Below are positions 23,286 through 36,380 of a stretch of DNA of 64,000 nucleotides, piece by piece. The position numbers were made by a program, and so were the translations under genes. The first letter of the stretch is position 1, and every line of letters begins with the position of its first letter. The stretch lies in assembly GCA_029876055.1 (NCBI GenBank), contig CM056874.1, forward strand, positions 4,030,001-4,094,000, written 5' to 3'. This DNA comes from Madurella fahalii (Eukaryota; Ascomycota; Sordariomycetes; Sordariales). The notes below the pieces were generated by a model. It was not told the origin of the DNA, made no database searches, and saw nothing but the letters and a program-made list of their open reading frames with translations.

Positions 23286-25809
23286 TGGCGGTGCTGCGGG
23301 AAGGGTGCCTGATATCTGGCACCAGATATCAAGAGAAGGGGTGAGAGCTCGTTGTTTCTTCTCAGTAGAGTTCCAACACAAGGCGAAAGAAAGAATTTAA
23401 GGGACGGAAGCGAGGAGACGGGGCGACGGGGATGGCGCCAACTTGCGGGGTCGGCCAGAGAAAACAGCAAGAAGACCCGATACTCGGACGAATTATAGAA
23501 GGAAAGGGCAGGGCAAGGGCAAGGGGAGAGGGAAAGGGGAGGCAATAGCGCCATCACGACGAGCGGGTTTAGAGTCGCCTCCACTAGCCCAAACCGCCGC
23601 AGGTACCTCGACAAGATCCTAGCGTCATGTCTCGTGTCTTGCCAGGAACCAATCCAAGTGGCCAAACACGATAAAAAGAGGGGTCCAGCGTCTTCTCCAG
23701 TCTGTGCATCGAGTTTTCCCGAGACGACGAGACCCTCGGCCAGTGCCGCCACTCTCTTGTTTTGGCAGGAGGTCGCGTGTCACTGGCCCCAGGTCCTTTC
23801 TCGTCACATTCCCTCCTGAAGCGGAGCGTCGCAGTTGTTCAAGCGCTTGCCGCAACGACCTTCGACCCGTCGATCCCGACCTGTTCGCGTTCCCTTGCCG
23901 TGACAGCCGACATTGTCGCCAAACTCGGGGCCCTAGCGGGGTAATGGTAAAAGTACAGGAACCTTTCCCTCGGCATCTTCACATCTGGAGGAAACAACCC
24001 CCTGGCCACCAGCCCGTTCAAGACAAGTGGTGTGTAAGGGAAAAAAAAAAAAGAAAGAAAAAAAAAAAAAAAACCCCTCCCCCGCTCCAGCCCGTCATCC
24101 TTGTCGTTTTCGCTCACCCCACCTCGCCTGATGTTAATTATCAGAGTCCGGTCTTTGTGAGGAAGGGATAAAAAAAAAAAGAAGAAAAAGGCTCTCTACT
24201 CCCATGCCAAGTCGACAGCCCTATCGCGAGACAAGGAGACAAGCAATAAAACAAGCATTGGCCCTCCCGCCGAACCTCAACCTTGGCTATGAAGTAATCG
24301 ACGGCCAAGGGAGCTTGGCCCTCTTGGCCCTATTGACATGTACCAGTGTACTACAGTCGCAAGGAAGAATGGTGGGGCTCGAGATCTGGCACTTGCGCAC
24401 CTTCCCGCGATCCCCCAACTCGTTTGGCCAACCAGAGCCGTTCCTGAACACACGTGGTGGAGCGATAGGCTCAGAACTTCCCCATGTTCTTTTTCGCTTT
24501 GGTGAGGAGTGGGCGAGATCGGAATTCCGTTCTGTCACGTTATTGGACCGCTGAACCGCAGAGGGAGAAGTTCACAACGTCCTGATTCCAACAAGCCTCG
24601 TGCTTTGTTTCCTTGTTGAGAAGCCCCAGAACACGGCCATTGCTCAGTCCCGCTCTCTGGCCCCATGATTTAGCAATTAAGCAAATGCCGAGGACAGATG
24701 CCCGTCTAAACTACACCAGACCCGCAAGAACTAACCACGGCTTCGGTATGAACATTCGAGATACGGGGTTCAAGCAATCGTTTTCCACTCGGCTTTTGTC
24801 ATCATCTCACAAGACGAGCAGCATTAGAAAGAGTGCAGTCTGATATATATATTCAGTCGCTTCCTTAACCAGTTGATATCCCGTCTGGCTTCCGCGCTCA
24901 ACAATTGTCACTGACTGGTTACCATCTCTTGAGCCTTGTTCTCCCCGATTCAAACCATCCACATCCACCTCCACCATCACCTTCCATTTCCGTTTCTCGT
25001 TCTCGAACTAAACTTGATCAAGATATACAGCGGGGATTGACAATACCGACGAGGACGATGACGGCGGCCACATATGACAGCCTGATCGCTGAGAACTCCG
25101 TTCTTTCCCCCAGCCAACCTAAGTATAAACCAGGAACGACATCGCCCTAGTCTATCGCGTGCTGTGCTGTGCTGTGCTGTGCTGTGCTGTGCTGTGCTGT
25201 GTTGTAAACAAAAGGTTCGAAATAAAAGAGAGAAACGACAGTTAATAGAAAGCAGAGCAGCAGAGTAGAGTGGCGGCTTGGGGAACCAGATGCCGATGCG
25301 CCTATCCCCTTTCCCCTGTCCCAGAACCCCTTTGCACCATCGCCGTCCAACTCAATTGATTCCGGCCGTAGCAAAATTGAATACAACACCAAGCAAAAGG
25401 AAAGGCAAAGCAAGCACGTGACGACGACTCATCTTTCTACCCATGTTTCTCCGCGCCATAGTCACCAGTATATCCTCGATTGCCTCTTCACGCCCCTCCC
25501 GCCTTTGCGCCACCCTCACCCCGCGCCGGCAGATGGTTCCTTGATAAATTGATGATCAACTCGACAAAGGAAAAAGAAAAAAAAGAATTTGAAGATTCGG
25601 GCCATGATTCAGTCTCGGAACGTTTAGTCCGCCCCTTGAACGCCGCGCTGATTGGAAATAAGAAACAGGGAAAGGGGGAAAAAAGGAACAAAAAAGGGAA
25701 CTGAAATTAAAAAAGAACAGTGGTCTCGTTTGAGCGGTAATATGTTTTGCGTGCGAGGATTCAGATTTGACCAGGGAACGGCGACATGGTATCGTCTCTA
25801 TCGGCCGTT
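23286..25809. other. intergenic region upstream of the transporter, downstream of the Rim15-type kinase
   Basis: This 2.5-kb region holds the promoter of the minus-strand transporter and the 3' flank of the minus-strand kinase gene. No gene is recognised. The longest plus-strand ORF (24204-24554, 116 codons) lacks motifs. A-rich tracts (24038-24073, 24170-24188), typical of fungal intergenic DNA, and a pentanucleotide microsatellite (25161-25200) are present. Confidence 0.55.
25161..25200. repeat. (GCTGT)8 microsatellite
   Basis: Eight perfect GCTGT units run from 25161 to 25200, followed by a degenerate GTTGT. It lies about 600 nt beyond the stop codon of the kinase gene. Likely length-variable between strains. 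Confidence 0.95.
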
Positions 25810-28800
25810 CTAAACGGGCGGACGCCTCGGAGTTGGATCTTCGTCCTCCACGATAACCGTTGCCCCTTCCCGTGACGAGGTCGGGCGTGGCGTCTCCTCA
25901 ACGTCCCCCACGTTGGTCATGTCACGATCTCCCGTCTCTAACCCAGGAGGGGTGCTGATAGTTCCAGCAGCTACTGCTTCTCCTTGTCTTTCCACGGCGA
26001 CATTCAATGATGGCGTTGTCGGATCGGCCGGTGCTTCGTAAATGGGGAATTCGAATCCCAGCTCCTGGTTTGGTGTCACCACTTGCGTCGTTGGTTCCAC
26101 TGTGCTGGTGCTTTCCGAGCCGCAGATTACGCTATCGTGGCTATTGGCACGCATCATCTCGATTCCGAGCTTTGACGATGGCAGGACCGGCTTGCTGCGG
26201 TACTGCTGGTTGGACGGAGACGAGGGGTTGCTGCTGCCGCTGCTACCAGATTGGCTCGGCGTCGCACCTAGGCCCAGCTCGTCATCTTCGTCGTCGGCCG
26301 AGTCAACGCTGCCTTCGTATCGGCGCTTCTCAATCGATTCGCGCTTCGCTTTCAGTTTCTCAAACGAACGTTGCGGAACCGGGACTTTGGTTCGGGGCGG
26401 AGTATGCTCCATCTGTGCCGGCGCCGATTGCTGCGTGACAAGGTGTGGGGCGGTCGGTAACGCATTGCCCGAACTGATGACCATCTCTTCGGGGCCTGAG
26501 ATGCCCAGCCCAGCTTCGTCCCATTCGCCCGTAGGTTTCCTACTGATGAGAACTGGAATATCATCAGTTGCAACAGACTCGGTATCTCCAAAGAGACTAG
26601 AGGTTATCGAGTCTTCGCGGAAGCTGCCACTAGATCGGATCGCGTATCCGGACGAGGCCGAAGTCGGGCTGTCCTCAAGACGCAGGCTCTCCTGTCGAAG
26701 ACCGGACGGAATAGGGTGGGGCAATGACAGAGACAGCGAACTGGTCTGGCCTGGTGCCGGAGCCTTCCACTGGCAGAGCGTGCTCAGCACATCTGTCAAC
26801 TTCGATGAGCTGATAGGCTTTTCAATGAGCGAATCAAAGTATTGAGGCGCAGGCAGCTCTTTCAGGTACGACGTGATGGCGACGATCGGGGTGTTAGTGT
26901 TTGAGTGCTTGGTGTCTCGGATCATGCGAGCGACATCGGATCCGGAGAGCTGAGGGAGCCGGAACTCGAGGAATATTATGTCAAATTTGATCTCGCTCAT
27001 CGCATACCGAATAGCTTCACTGCCTGTTGCCGCCGAGATCGTACGACACCGCAGTTTCTCGAGGAGCTTCTCCATCACCATGCGAGAGACAGGGTGGTCA
27101 TCGCAAATGAGGACGTCCAGGGGCCGGAAAACGGGATCACCCCCAGCGATATACGACATGCGCCTCGAACTCTGACGGCGTCGTTGAACCCTCAGTAGCG
27201 CGTTCGCCTTGTCGGCTTCATTGTCCGAAGACGACGGTGACATGTCGAAAACCTGGCTACGGCGGTTTTTGTGATGAGCCGCCAGAATATCCGACGCCAC
27301 GGGGCTTCCATCTTGAGAGCCGACGGTTAGCGAACGAGAGCGGCCAGCGGACGAGCCACTGCTGTGTCGCGGAGTAGACATCATGTGAGTTGGTACGCCC
27401 TTCTGGGGCGACAGCGGCAGTGGAGCAGGGCCGCCCTTGCCTTTGATGGGTGACGATGTGGCGATCGTGGTGGCTGCCTTCTGGAAACTAGGCGGAACGC
27501 GGGAGCCTTCTAGGAATGTCCCTGGTTGCAACGAGTTCCCTGATGGTTGGGACAGGCTCGACGAATTGCTGGATGCCTTGCGTCTCTCGGCCCCCGGACC
27601 AGCGACGAACGAGACCAACAAAGGGGATGACGGCTGCGAGACACGGTTTGGAGACGAGTTGGAGTGGCTGAGGCCAGATGGCGATTGTGGCCGTTGGGAT
27701 GCCTTGGCATTCGAAAGCGTTCTCTGAACCGGATTCGAGAGGACCGGGCTACCTTCAAGGGCTGGCCCTGCAGACGAGACACCCCCTAACGCACCGGGGC
27801 TGAGCGGTTTGCACTGCGCCGCTAGGGCTTCAGCTCGGAGCTTTTGTATCACGTCCTTGTTCGCCTTCTCGAGTACGGGCAGGTTCTTGAACGAAAAATT
27901 GCCAAAATCATCAGCCGCAACGGGCTCGCTCAACCGCCTGCTCTTCAAATCCCGAACATGCGGGGGAATATGTAACGGCATCAGGCCACGCTTCATCGAG
28001 TTGACCTGAGCCCTGACCCGCGAAAGCGCATCGTGCGGACGGTCAGGATAATCAGCTGCAGGTGCGGTGGCAGGCGGTGAGTGCTGGTCCTCGATCTCCT
28101 CGGCGAAGGACTGCAGTGTGGCGCCCCGGGCGTCAAAGTACTCGGTGTCTTCGGGATTCTCGGGTTGCGGAACAAATTGAGGTTCATCTTGCAACAGTGT
28201 GTCCCAGTTCACGTCTCTGAACCACGGGTGGTTGCGGATCTCCTCACCCCCGGACTGGAACTTTTCTTCACGGTTCGCTCCGAGTCGTTGCTGGGGGTCT
28301 GAGCAGAGCAGCTTGTTGATAAGGTCTTTCGCTTCCGGCGATACCTCGTCCTCGCTAGGATCGGGCCAATGGATTCTGCGAGCAAGAATGTTTTCGAATA
28401 TTTTGTCTGCCTCGCTAGCATGGAACGGTGGGATCCCGTAGAGAAACTCGTACATGATGCACCCAACGGACCACCAATCGCTTGTTTCGTCTTGGGGTTC
28501 TCCCTTGATAGTCTCGGGGGCAAGATAGTCAGGCGTGCCGACAAATCGACGATTCTTATCCTCGGGGTCGAAGAGCGCCCAGTTTGGAGGGGGCATAGTC
28601 GGCTGTGGAGGTGTTCCCCTGTTAGAATCCATGCTGTTTTGCGTGGGCGCGTGGGAAAGGGAGGTCAAGTCTGGAGAGCCCTCGGCCTCGCTGCCCTCCC
28701 CAGGCGAGAGGATAACCTGCGAATTTATCGCCTGAGGATCGTTCAGGGATAAACCTCCGAGCATCTGCGTCAATGCCTCGCTGCCGCCACTATCGCTGCG

Positions 28801-31682
28801 ATGGTTAGAGACGCGACGCGGCTCTTGGGACAACGAGCCTAGGTTGAAGTATGACGGTTGTCCCATGCCTGCACTGTGGTCGCTGGGCGTCATTTGAGGG
28901 GTAGAGCCTGGAGAGTGGCCGCGGCCGTGAAGGTCTAACGATGTGGATCGGGACGATGCCATTGAGGCGGACCGGGCAAACGGGCCCTGCTTGAGGAGAT
29001 CGGGGGCAGCATCAGCGCCATTATTGAGAGCCCGCTTCTGACGCCCGATCAATCCCATTCGCGAGAGACCAAAATCTGTCAGTTTCAGATGCCCTTTCTG
29101 ATCGATCAGCAGATTATCCGGCTTCAGGTCTCGGTGGACGATGCCGCGACTGTGCAGGTGTTCAACTCCTAGGATGACCTCTCCCAAGTATTTCTTAACC
29201 CAATTCTCGGGAAGCCCTCCGAGTACCTTGATCAGAGCGGCGCAGTCGCCTCCGTTAAGGTACTCCATGACAAGGTACAGATAGTCTTTGCTCGAGAACG
29301 TCCAGTACAGTTTCGCAACGAAATCGCTCTCGCCCTGCCACATCATGATGGCCCGCTCCGCCTTGACGTTGGTGACTTGGTTTTTGGCAACCATGTCCGC
29401 TTTCTTCAGCACCTTGATGGCAAAGTACTCGCCGGTAGATTTCTTCTTTGACAGATAGACACTGCCAAATGCACCTTTGCTGATAGGTTTGATGATCTCA
29501 AAGTCTTTGATCGACGGGGCAACAGCTTTGGCTTGAGGGCCGCCAACAACCGCGCTCAGACGGGGTGACGGCGGAGGCTTCACTCCCAACTCCGCAGGGG
29601 TCGCGGAAACTGCGGCGGAGGACTGCCTCCTGTGATGACGGTACGGTTGTATGCTAGGGGACGTGAATTCACCGTTTGGCAGCATCGGCGACGCTTCGGG
29701 TGATACCAGGCTATCGGCAGGGAAGGGCAGGTTGCGGGGCTTGTGAATACGGAGAGGCGATGACGGCGGCCCTGCTCTGGAAGGCGACTCTTGTCTCCGC
29801 GGCGACACAGCACCCGGTAGTATTAAGCTTCTGCGTTTGTGCTGTCTCGAGCTCGCCTGCCTACGGAGATCGCCAAACTCCGAGATTGGAGAGTCTATCC
29901 GTTGTGGCGGTCTAGAAGCTACCGAGGACGACCTTAAGCTCCCATCGCTATCCCCAGCGTCACTCTCGAAAATCATGGACTCCCGTCTAGATTGGCTAGC
30001 GCCTGTCAAAACGCCAAGAGCACCACGATTCGACCGCGGAGTCGGACATTCTTTCGGGCTGCTAGACCTCGGAGACGGCAAAGCCATTGACAATCGCCGC
30101 TTGTCGGGGTCTTCATTGATATCAGCATTCTCCAACGCCAGCGCCAAAGTGGAAGGAGCATCGAAGGAGCCGGAAAAGATCCCTTCTTCGGCCGGAGGCG
30201 GACTCTCTGCTTCCTCCTCATCCTCGGTGGAGTCACTGAGACGGCCAGCAGCGATCTTGGCGGCCTTGCGCAAAGCAGCGTCTATGCAATCCTGGACCAT
30301 GTAGGCAAATTCGACCCGGATCCGCTCCGCATACTCAAGAATCCTGCGGTGGCGGAAAACGGCTTCAACCTTCTCTTTAGCAGCCTTCTCGGTGTCAGCG
30401 CATAGCAAGGCAAGGCCCTGCTCCTGCTCCAGAGTATTCGTGCCCGGCGTTTCCCACTGCATCACCTGTGTGATCCTGCCCTCGGACTGCGGCGACTGCG
30501 TGCGGAACTCACCGGGTGCCTGGGACGACTCTTTGATGGCAGGCGTACTGATTTCAATGGCCGTGTCACAAAGATCGAGTAGCAACTCGACTATCCTTGC
30601 CTGGGGTCGGCGAACGGCAAAGGATCGGGCTCTCGCATGTCCAAAGCCGGATGATCGTTCTCTCGAACGGCCCGGGGTGGACCCAGGTATGGGGGATGAA
30701 TTCCCGGGGGACGAAGTCGATGACGTGGGGGGACCGATAGGGAGACCCTTGTACTCGGCCACGGGCAGGATTGCCTGGTCTCCTGCGAGCGAGCGACTGC
30801 TTCGTGCCTCGAGGGCATCAAGGACTTTGACAATTGCATGACGGTGCTCGGTCAAGCCTTCCTGGGCCATCTGGACATCCATTTCGGCGCGATGCTCTTG
30901 TAGGCACAAGTCGGTGTGCTTTTCAAACCACCATGGCGAGATTTGACGCTCGCATATCCGGCAAAGTACAGGTAAGGGTGGCGGGTGCTGTGCTGGGTCA
31001 TCCAAGCCCGATTCGGCAAGCTGGGTGAGATAACTCGCGAGCACCTCTGCGCCAGATCCCAATGAGTCAACGATAACTGAGGGCAGGTCAATTTTGATTT
31101 CGCGAGGTGCGACCCAAGGACGTATCATCCACATGGTCTAGAACCACAATGTGTCAGCGAACAGCGTAACGGCGAAAAGGATGTGGAAGGAGAACGTACA
31201 TGGCTTTCACCACCAGAGGCACCGGTGTAGACCATGATTCCTTGAGCCTCAAGGTCGATAACAACAGGCTTGGGAGGCTCGCCAGTTTCGTTGAGCATGT
31301 CGAGGGGCAGAAGCTTGGACAGAGGCCCCAGCTTGACGGCAAAGCGGATGAATTGGCTCCGCCTGTCATCCTCCTTCATGCTCTCGGCGACTTCTGAGAA
31401 GACGTTCGTATTCTCGCTGACAATGAGGTCGGCGATGGCGGTTCCCACAACCGAGTCCGGCTGTGTCCCGATAACGTCGACCCAGGAGGGGCTGACCCAT
31501 CGGATTGTCCCGTCGATGTTGAGATCCACGATAACGTTCAAGGTCTGCTCAGCGGCCTCGCGGAGCTCCTCCCTCTCCTCCCGAATATCCTCGCTTAGTG
31601 AGCGCTCCATAACGCCAGCCCTGAGCGAGGCCACGGCCGGCGGAGCGAGCATGTTTGGCGCAGTGGTAGGCTCTTCCTCCAT
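25810..31682 (-). CDS. rim15: Rim15/Cek1-type protein kinase (Greatwall-related) with PAS and receiver domains
   Basis: Two exons (31200-31682 and 25810-31137) join across a 62-nt intron to 1936 residues. In order: a PAS domain in the first 160 residues; a C2HC zinc motif (Cys220, Cys223, His235, Cys239) around CRICERQISPWW; a long Ser/Pro-rich linker; an AGC/NDR-class kinase from about 706 with Gly loop SKGAFGSV, Lys736, HRD Asp831 and DFG Asp849; a kinase insert of about 165 residues before GTPDYLAPE (1028); a second long linker; a receiver domain at 1501-1618; and a tail rich in Ser and Pro. Rim15 proteins drive quiescence, stress and stationary-phase programmes downstream of TOR and PKA, acting through endosulfine and PP2A. 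The split kinase domain is the Greatwall/Rim15 hallmark. In the receiver, Asp1507/1508 and Lys1601 are present but Glu1552 replaces the phospho-accepting Asp. Confidence 0.95.
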
Positions 31683-34600
31683 TGTAGCGTAATGGCTGTC
31701 AAGATGGTCGATTCATCCGACACCATTTGAGACGGCGCGGTAGCGGCAGGTCTCTTATCACACGGCTCTTTGTGTGGCCGAGGTTATTGGCACCGGCGAT
31801 CAGACCAGTTGTAAAAATAAGCGGGCCGTCAGTCGTCGGCGAGAATCGAAGGCTACGGGTAGAGGCACGCACTCGGGCGCCGCCCTACGGGGCCGGAAGT
31901 CGTCGATTCGCGGACTCGGAGGTGAGATGGACGGTGGTCTGGAGGTCCGAGTGGAGCCAGCCAGAAGGCGGTTCTGGCCGAGATGCCAGCAGCTAGAGTG
32001 CAGCACGAGTCTGAGACATAATGCAGTTGGCGTGCTGTTTCGCCGTTGGGTATACGACGCGAATTTCTGGCTTGTGCGAACAGGCGGATATCGCCGGTTG
32101 CTACACACGCATCGACAACAACAAAGCGCCTCGTTCGCCCGCGGTGGGCCGGGCTCGCTCCCAAGACGGCTGCGAGGTGACCGCAGAGACGCGGCGAGAC
32201 TTTGTTATCGATAGCAGTCGGCCGTGGAGCAGAGTGGGTGTGCGTCGCTAGCACGGGTGGCCAACCTTAGCCAAGGCTGGCTGCAAGGCTGCGATTCGCC
32301 TGGACGTGACAATTCCGAGATAAGGTGAGCAGAAGTGCCACAGGAAAACGTCGCCGGCGCCAGGGCAAGGATGTGCCTGATGGTCGTCGTGTTGTCTGCG
32401 GTTGACTTGGCCCGGTAGGTTTTGTTGTTCGAGAAGCCAAAGTTTAAGTGGGGACCGCTTTGTCCGGCTCCGTTCGCTCGCCTGTACGCTGGCGGCCCAA
32501 GCAGTAACAGGCGGCAGCGCCAGTGGCTCAAAAGCAACTCGTTCGAAGCTCGGAGGCCTGTCTCGCCCAACTTTGTGTAAATCGTCGGTTGTGGCCCGTT
32601 GTTGCTGCCTGGGGATTCGAGACGGGGCAACCGGTCACGCTTCCCGTGCGAGCAATATGAAGAGGAAGAAAAAAAAAAAAATTTAAACTAAAATAAACGA
32701 GCCGGGACCGAGGAAGCACAGTGAATTGCGCGCCCAGCAGAAGCACCCCATCAGCTTGTCAACAGACAACTTCGCAGAAGCGAACCAAGCCGTGGCCCGC
32801 TCGTTCTCTCTTGTGAATTGTTCTCGCGTCGTGGGGTGCCGTCGAGAGCGGGGGAAAGGCGCGGGCTGTCCAATCAGCAGTGCGTGACCCACAGATTCTA
32901 GGATGTTCCTGGTCTTAGTGCCCAGAATGTGCTAGCGGGTGTTCCGGAACCAAGGGAGCGCTTCTTGTCTGTGTGGCTCGCTGTCACGTCCACGTTCTTT
33001 ACTTTTTTTAAAAAAAAAAAAAAATTCTTTTTTCCGCAAGGCTCGCGCGGCTCATTTGGACAAGGTCAACAAAGCGGGAAGGATGCCCAAGGATATCGTA
33101 TCGTCACCCGGGAGTTTCGGGCCTGAAATGGCAATAAGGGGACGGACGGACAGGAAAACGAAACCCAAACGGCAACGTCCAAGCTGGCAACTGACAACAG
33201 TGACAAGCGAGTGCCGGCTCGTTCCGCATTTTAGTCTTGGGACCGTTTTGGTTTCTCCCAAGTGACATCAACTGCCACCCGCAAGACCTGGAACTAATAC
33301 GCAGTCGGGCTGAAGGATAAAGGCTTCCTGCGGCTCCCCGCCGCCGTTTCTGCGACAACTTTCTGGCATTGGCTGGCTGATTTGCAGGACCTGGGGTGAC
33401 TGACTGATCACTGATCGTCAACTCAACGTGACCTCGCCCAAATTTCAACGGCTGCGTCGTGAGAAAATCCGACCCAGCTTGCCATGCCGTTCGCATCGAG
33501 CCATTCGTTGGCTGATTTCTCCCCTCCTGCATGACTCTCGGGCGCACGAGATGCCCTATGACACAGGGAAGCACAAGACTCGGCAGCGCGCCACGGTCTA
33601 GGCCGCCTCCAGCCAATTGGCTTGGCCCGGCATCGTTTCGTTTCTCCCATTTCTTTTGCTAACTGCGTCGTAGAGCAGCAGTGGCAGTGTACTGTACATT
33701 GCAGCAGCCAAGGACCCCTCATTTACACGCAGGCCATTGATCCACTGACTGCCCATTTACGGTTTAGTACTGACTCGCATCGTTCCCAGGCCGCAGAGTG
33801 ACCTCATATCTCCAACAAGGTTGTGTCGGTGATGGTTGCTTGGGTCAGAGCCTTGAAGGTCTGGATCTTCGGAAACACGTAGACTACTAACTCTGTATGG
33901 GCTACCGCACAATCCGGGGAGCAGCCATCAAGAAACTCACCATGTCCTGGTGCATCCGCATTCAACCCCTCCACGCGCACCACCGCCATTCCACCGCATC
34001 CACCATCCCGCATCCCGCATCCGAAGCCTGCGAGCGATGATGGTTTGACGCAGCCCGATCCCTCCGAACCATATGCTACGTCATGCTAGGTCGGCAAAAC
34101 AGTCAGTAAGAACAACCCCGGTTGTCTCAATCTCCTCGAGCACGTCTCGCCACGGCCGATGGGGGACGCCTGCCGATGCTTTGCCAAGAACAACCTACAG
34201 GACGGTGCGTCTGCGTAAGGTGCTGCAAGGTTGAGCGCATTGGACGACGCCGTCACCGCCCCAGTTTGAGAGGCATTCCGGGCTCGCGAGCTGCATGTCG
34301 GGGTAACATTGTCTCACACACATGGCCCCCTCAGGCTGCTGGGTTGAGGTTCACGCCCTGGTGATCATATCCCCGTTGTCTCCTCCCAGAGGGTCAAACG
34401 GCCAAGCAATCCTGATGGGCATCCTGCAGTTCGCCGCTTGAGGCTATTCGGCTCATAAGGTCCCCTGTGTTTCCACAGATTAAGCACAGATTGGGGGTAC
34501 CTCTCAGTGGGACGAGACGCATGCAGACTAGATTACAGGTGGCCGTTCCAACAAGGGCTCTTCCCGTACCGTCCGAGCAACGACGTACACTTCCCTCTCC

Positions 34601-36069
34601 GCGGGACGGCCGCGGCCATCGTTCCAGAGGAAAGCACATAGCGACACAGCAGCCCTCTGCCCCACCTACTCCCGCTTTACCGGATTGCGACTATGGGAAG
34701 CCGTCACAGCATACCACGGCCACGTCCGCGCCAAGCTTGCTCTACGGTGTCCCAAGAATACATAATCCCCGGCGTCCGAAATCCATGGGTGCCTATCACG
34801 GTCCGATAGATACGGCTGTTATTTTGGTCGATATTGACATCACGAACCACGCCGAGCTCTGTCCAGCGCTTGCAGTGCATCGCCACTGTATCACACTGTT
34901 GGAAATCCGTGTCTGGTCTATTCATGGACTGAGATACACAAGCCGCAGCCCAGCTCCTCCCTGACAACCTGGTGTGTATCTATTGTTCGGATTGTGGGAA
35001 CACCTCCGCGGCCCATTAACTCGCTCCCCGAGGAAACAGAGGACCTAATACATGGGGTAACGAGAGACTTTGCTCTGTCTGCCAAACACAGTGGCCCCCT
35101 CGCCACATATCTTGCTCGGGCCAATGCAGAAACTCCTGCGCGACGTTACCTCTTCTCCTCTCAGGCACGGTCATTTCCCCACACACCCTCCCAGCGCCCA
35201 GGGAGAACTAAGCAGGACTCGGCAGAATACCACCTGCATCCTGAGCTGCCCGTCATTTGCTGGGAACATTGGCCAAGGCTACTGGTTCCGATTCAGCGAC
35301 CCTTTACCGGTACCAACATTCGATGGTCTCACCGGGGCACGTTTTGGGACACCTACCACGTGATAGCGATGAGATACCTTCCATAGAATGAGCCGATCTC
35401 GATCGTCCACTTTGTGATGCGTCACATCATTCCTCTTTTGCCCCTCCCTTCTTCTCACCAACGAAAGATTTGATGGGTAGGCCTCATGGCTCTGACGTCG
35501 AAGTGAGACATAGACCCCGTGACCTGCTAACCCTCCCACCTCTTGTTGGTTTCGCAACCCTTTTGCATTTACCCAGGTCTCCTGGTGAACTCGAATCCCC
35601 ATGACGGAAGGGCGGGGCCTGCACTATGGGGAGAGCAAAAGGAAAAGCCGGCCCTGCAGTGTCACTCAGCAAAGAGATGGCTAGATGCTAAGGATCATGC
35701 TTCCCCATGCATGGTGTCGCAAGCGCACGATCAGCCCGTCTTTGACAAATAAACTGCTTCCAAGGGGTGCCCCGGTTATGTATGCGAGCTAGCCGTCGAG
35801 CTTTTTCCCCGGTTGGCCGGCAGTTTCGAAACGCCTCCTCAAACGATTCACCATCTTCTTTCGTGCTCTTGAGGTATCTTGATCACCAAAGGTATATTTC
35901 GTTAGCATACCCACGAAGTCCGGCATGGCGTACAATATGGGACCCATACCAAGATTTTGCTAAACCCCCTTTCGGTATTCCTACATATCAAACCACGACA
36001 AATAGCTGCCGTCTTGCCCGTCTCGTGAAGTTAATGAAAGGTGTGCCCGTCACACAGAATTGATGTCGG

Positions 36070-36380
36070 TCAAGTCAAGCTGCGCGCCCACTTGACCCCG
36101 GCCTTTGTCAACAACTTCTCAATCCACTTCACTTTCAACCACTTAGCCAATGCTGCGTCATCCTCCGGGACCTCCTGGATGGGGAACTGGCGCACAGGCA
36201 CTTGGCACCGATACCTTTGGCCTCTGTCCTCCTTGCTCTCGCTCATCCGTGGCGCAGCCAAGCTAGAATTCGTTCCCGCACTAATAGGCAATCGTCAGTT
36301 TGTAGGCGGCCTTAACATGTGACGCCTACTGCAGACGATAGGCCAACCCTTCGTGCGAGGATAGAGTAATTGCGGGGGCC
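36070..36380 (-). pseudogene. frameshifted C-terminal relic of a PlsC-family lysophospholipid acyltransferase
   Basis: Three pieces of one protein family occur in the right order on the minus strand but in different frames. Piece one at about 36346-36384 reads EWPPQLLYPRTKG, matching the LLYPRTKGF block of fungal 1-acylglycerol-3-phosphate or lysocardiolipin acyltransferases. Piece two at 36284-36319 reads HVKAAYKLTIAY, matching the following VKAVYDLTIAY block. Piece three, 36070 to about 36260, contains LAAPRMSES, VPVRQFPIQEVPEDDAAL and KWLKVKWIEKLL and ends at a natural-looking stop. About 26 nt separate pieces one and two where roughly 36 would be expected, so at least one deletion broke the frame, and stops lie between pieces. 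The catalytic NHxxxxD half was not found upstream. The gene is therefore dead and truncated. Family matching is from memory of conserved blocks. Confidence 0.6.

Noticed and set aside
34122..34364. Cys-rich plus-strand ORF resembling a broken zinc cluster
   Set aside because: The Cys spacing (MLCQEQ..CVCVRCCK) does not fit C-x2-C-x6-C and no regulator middle region follows.
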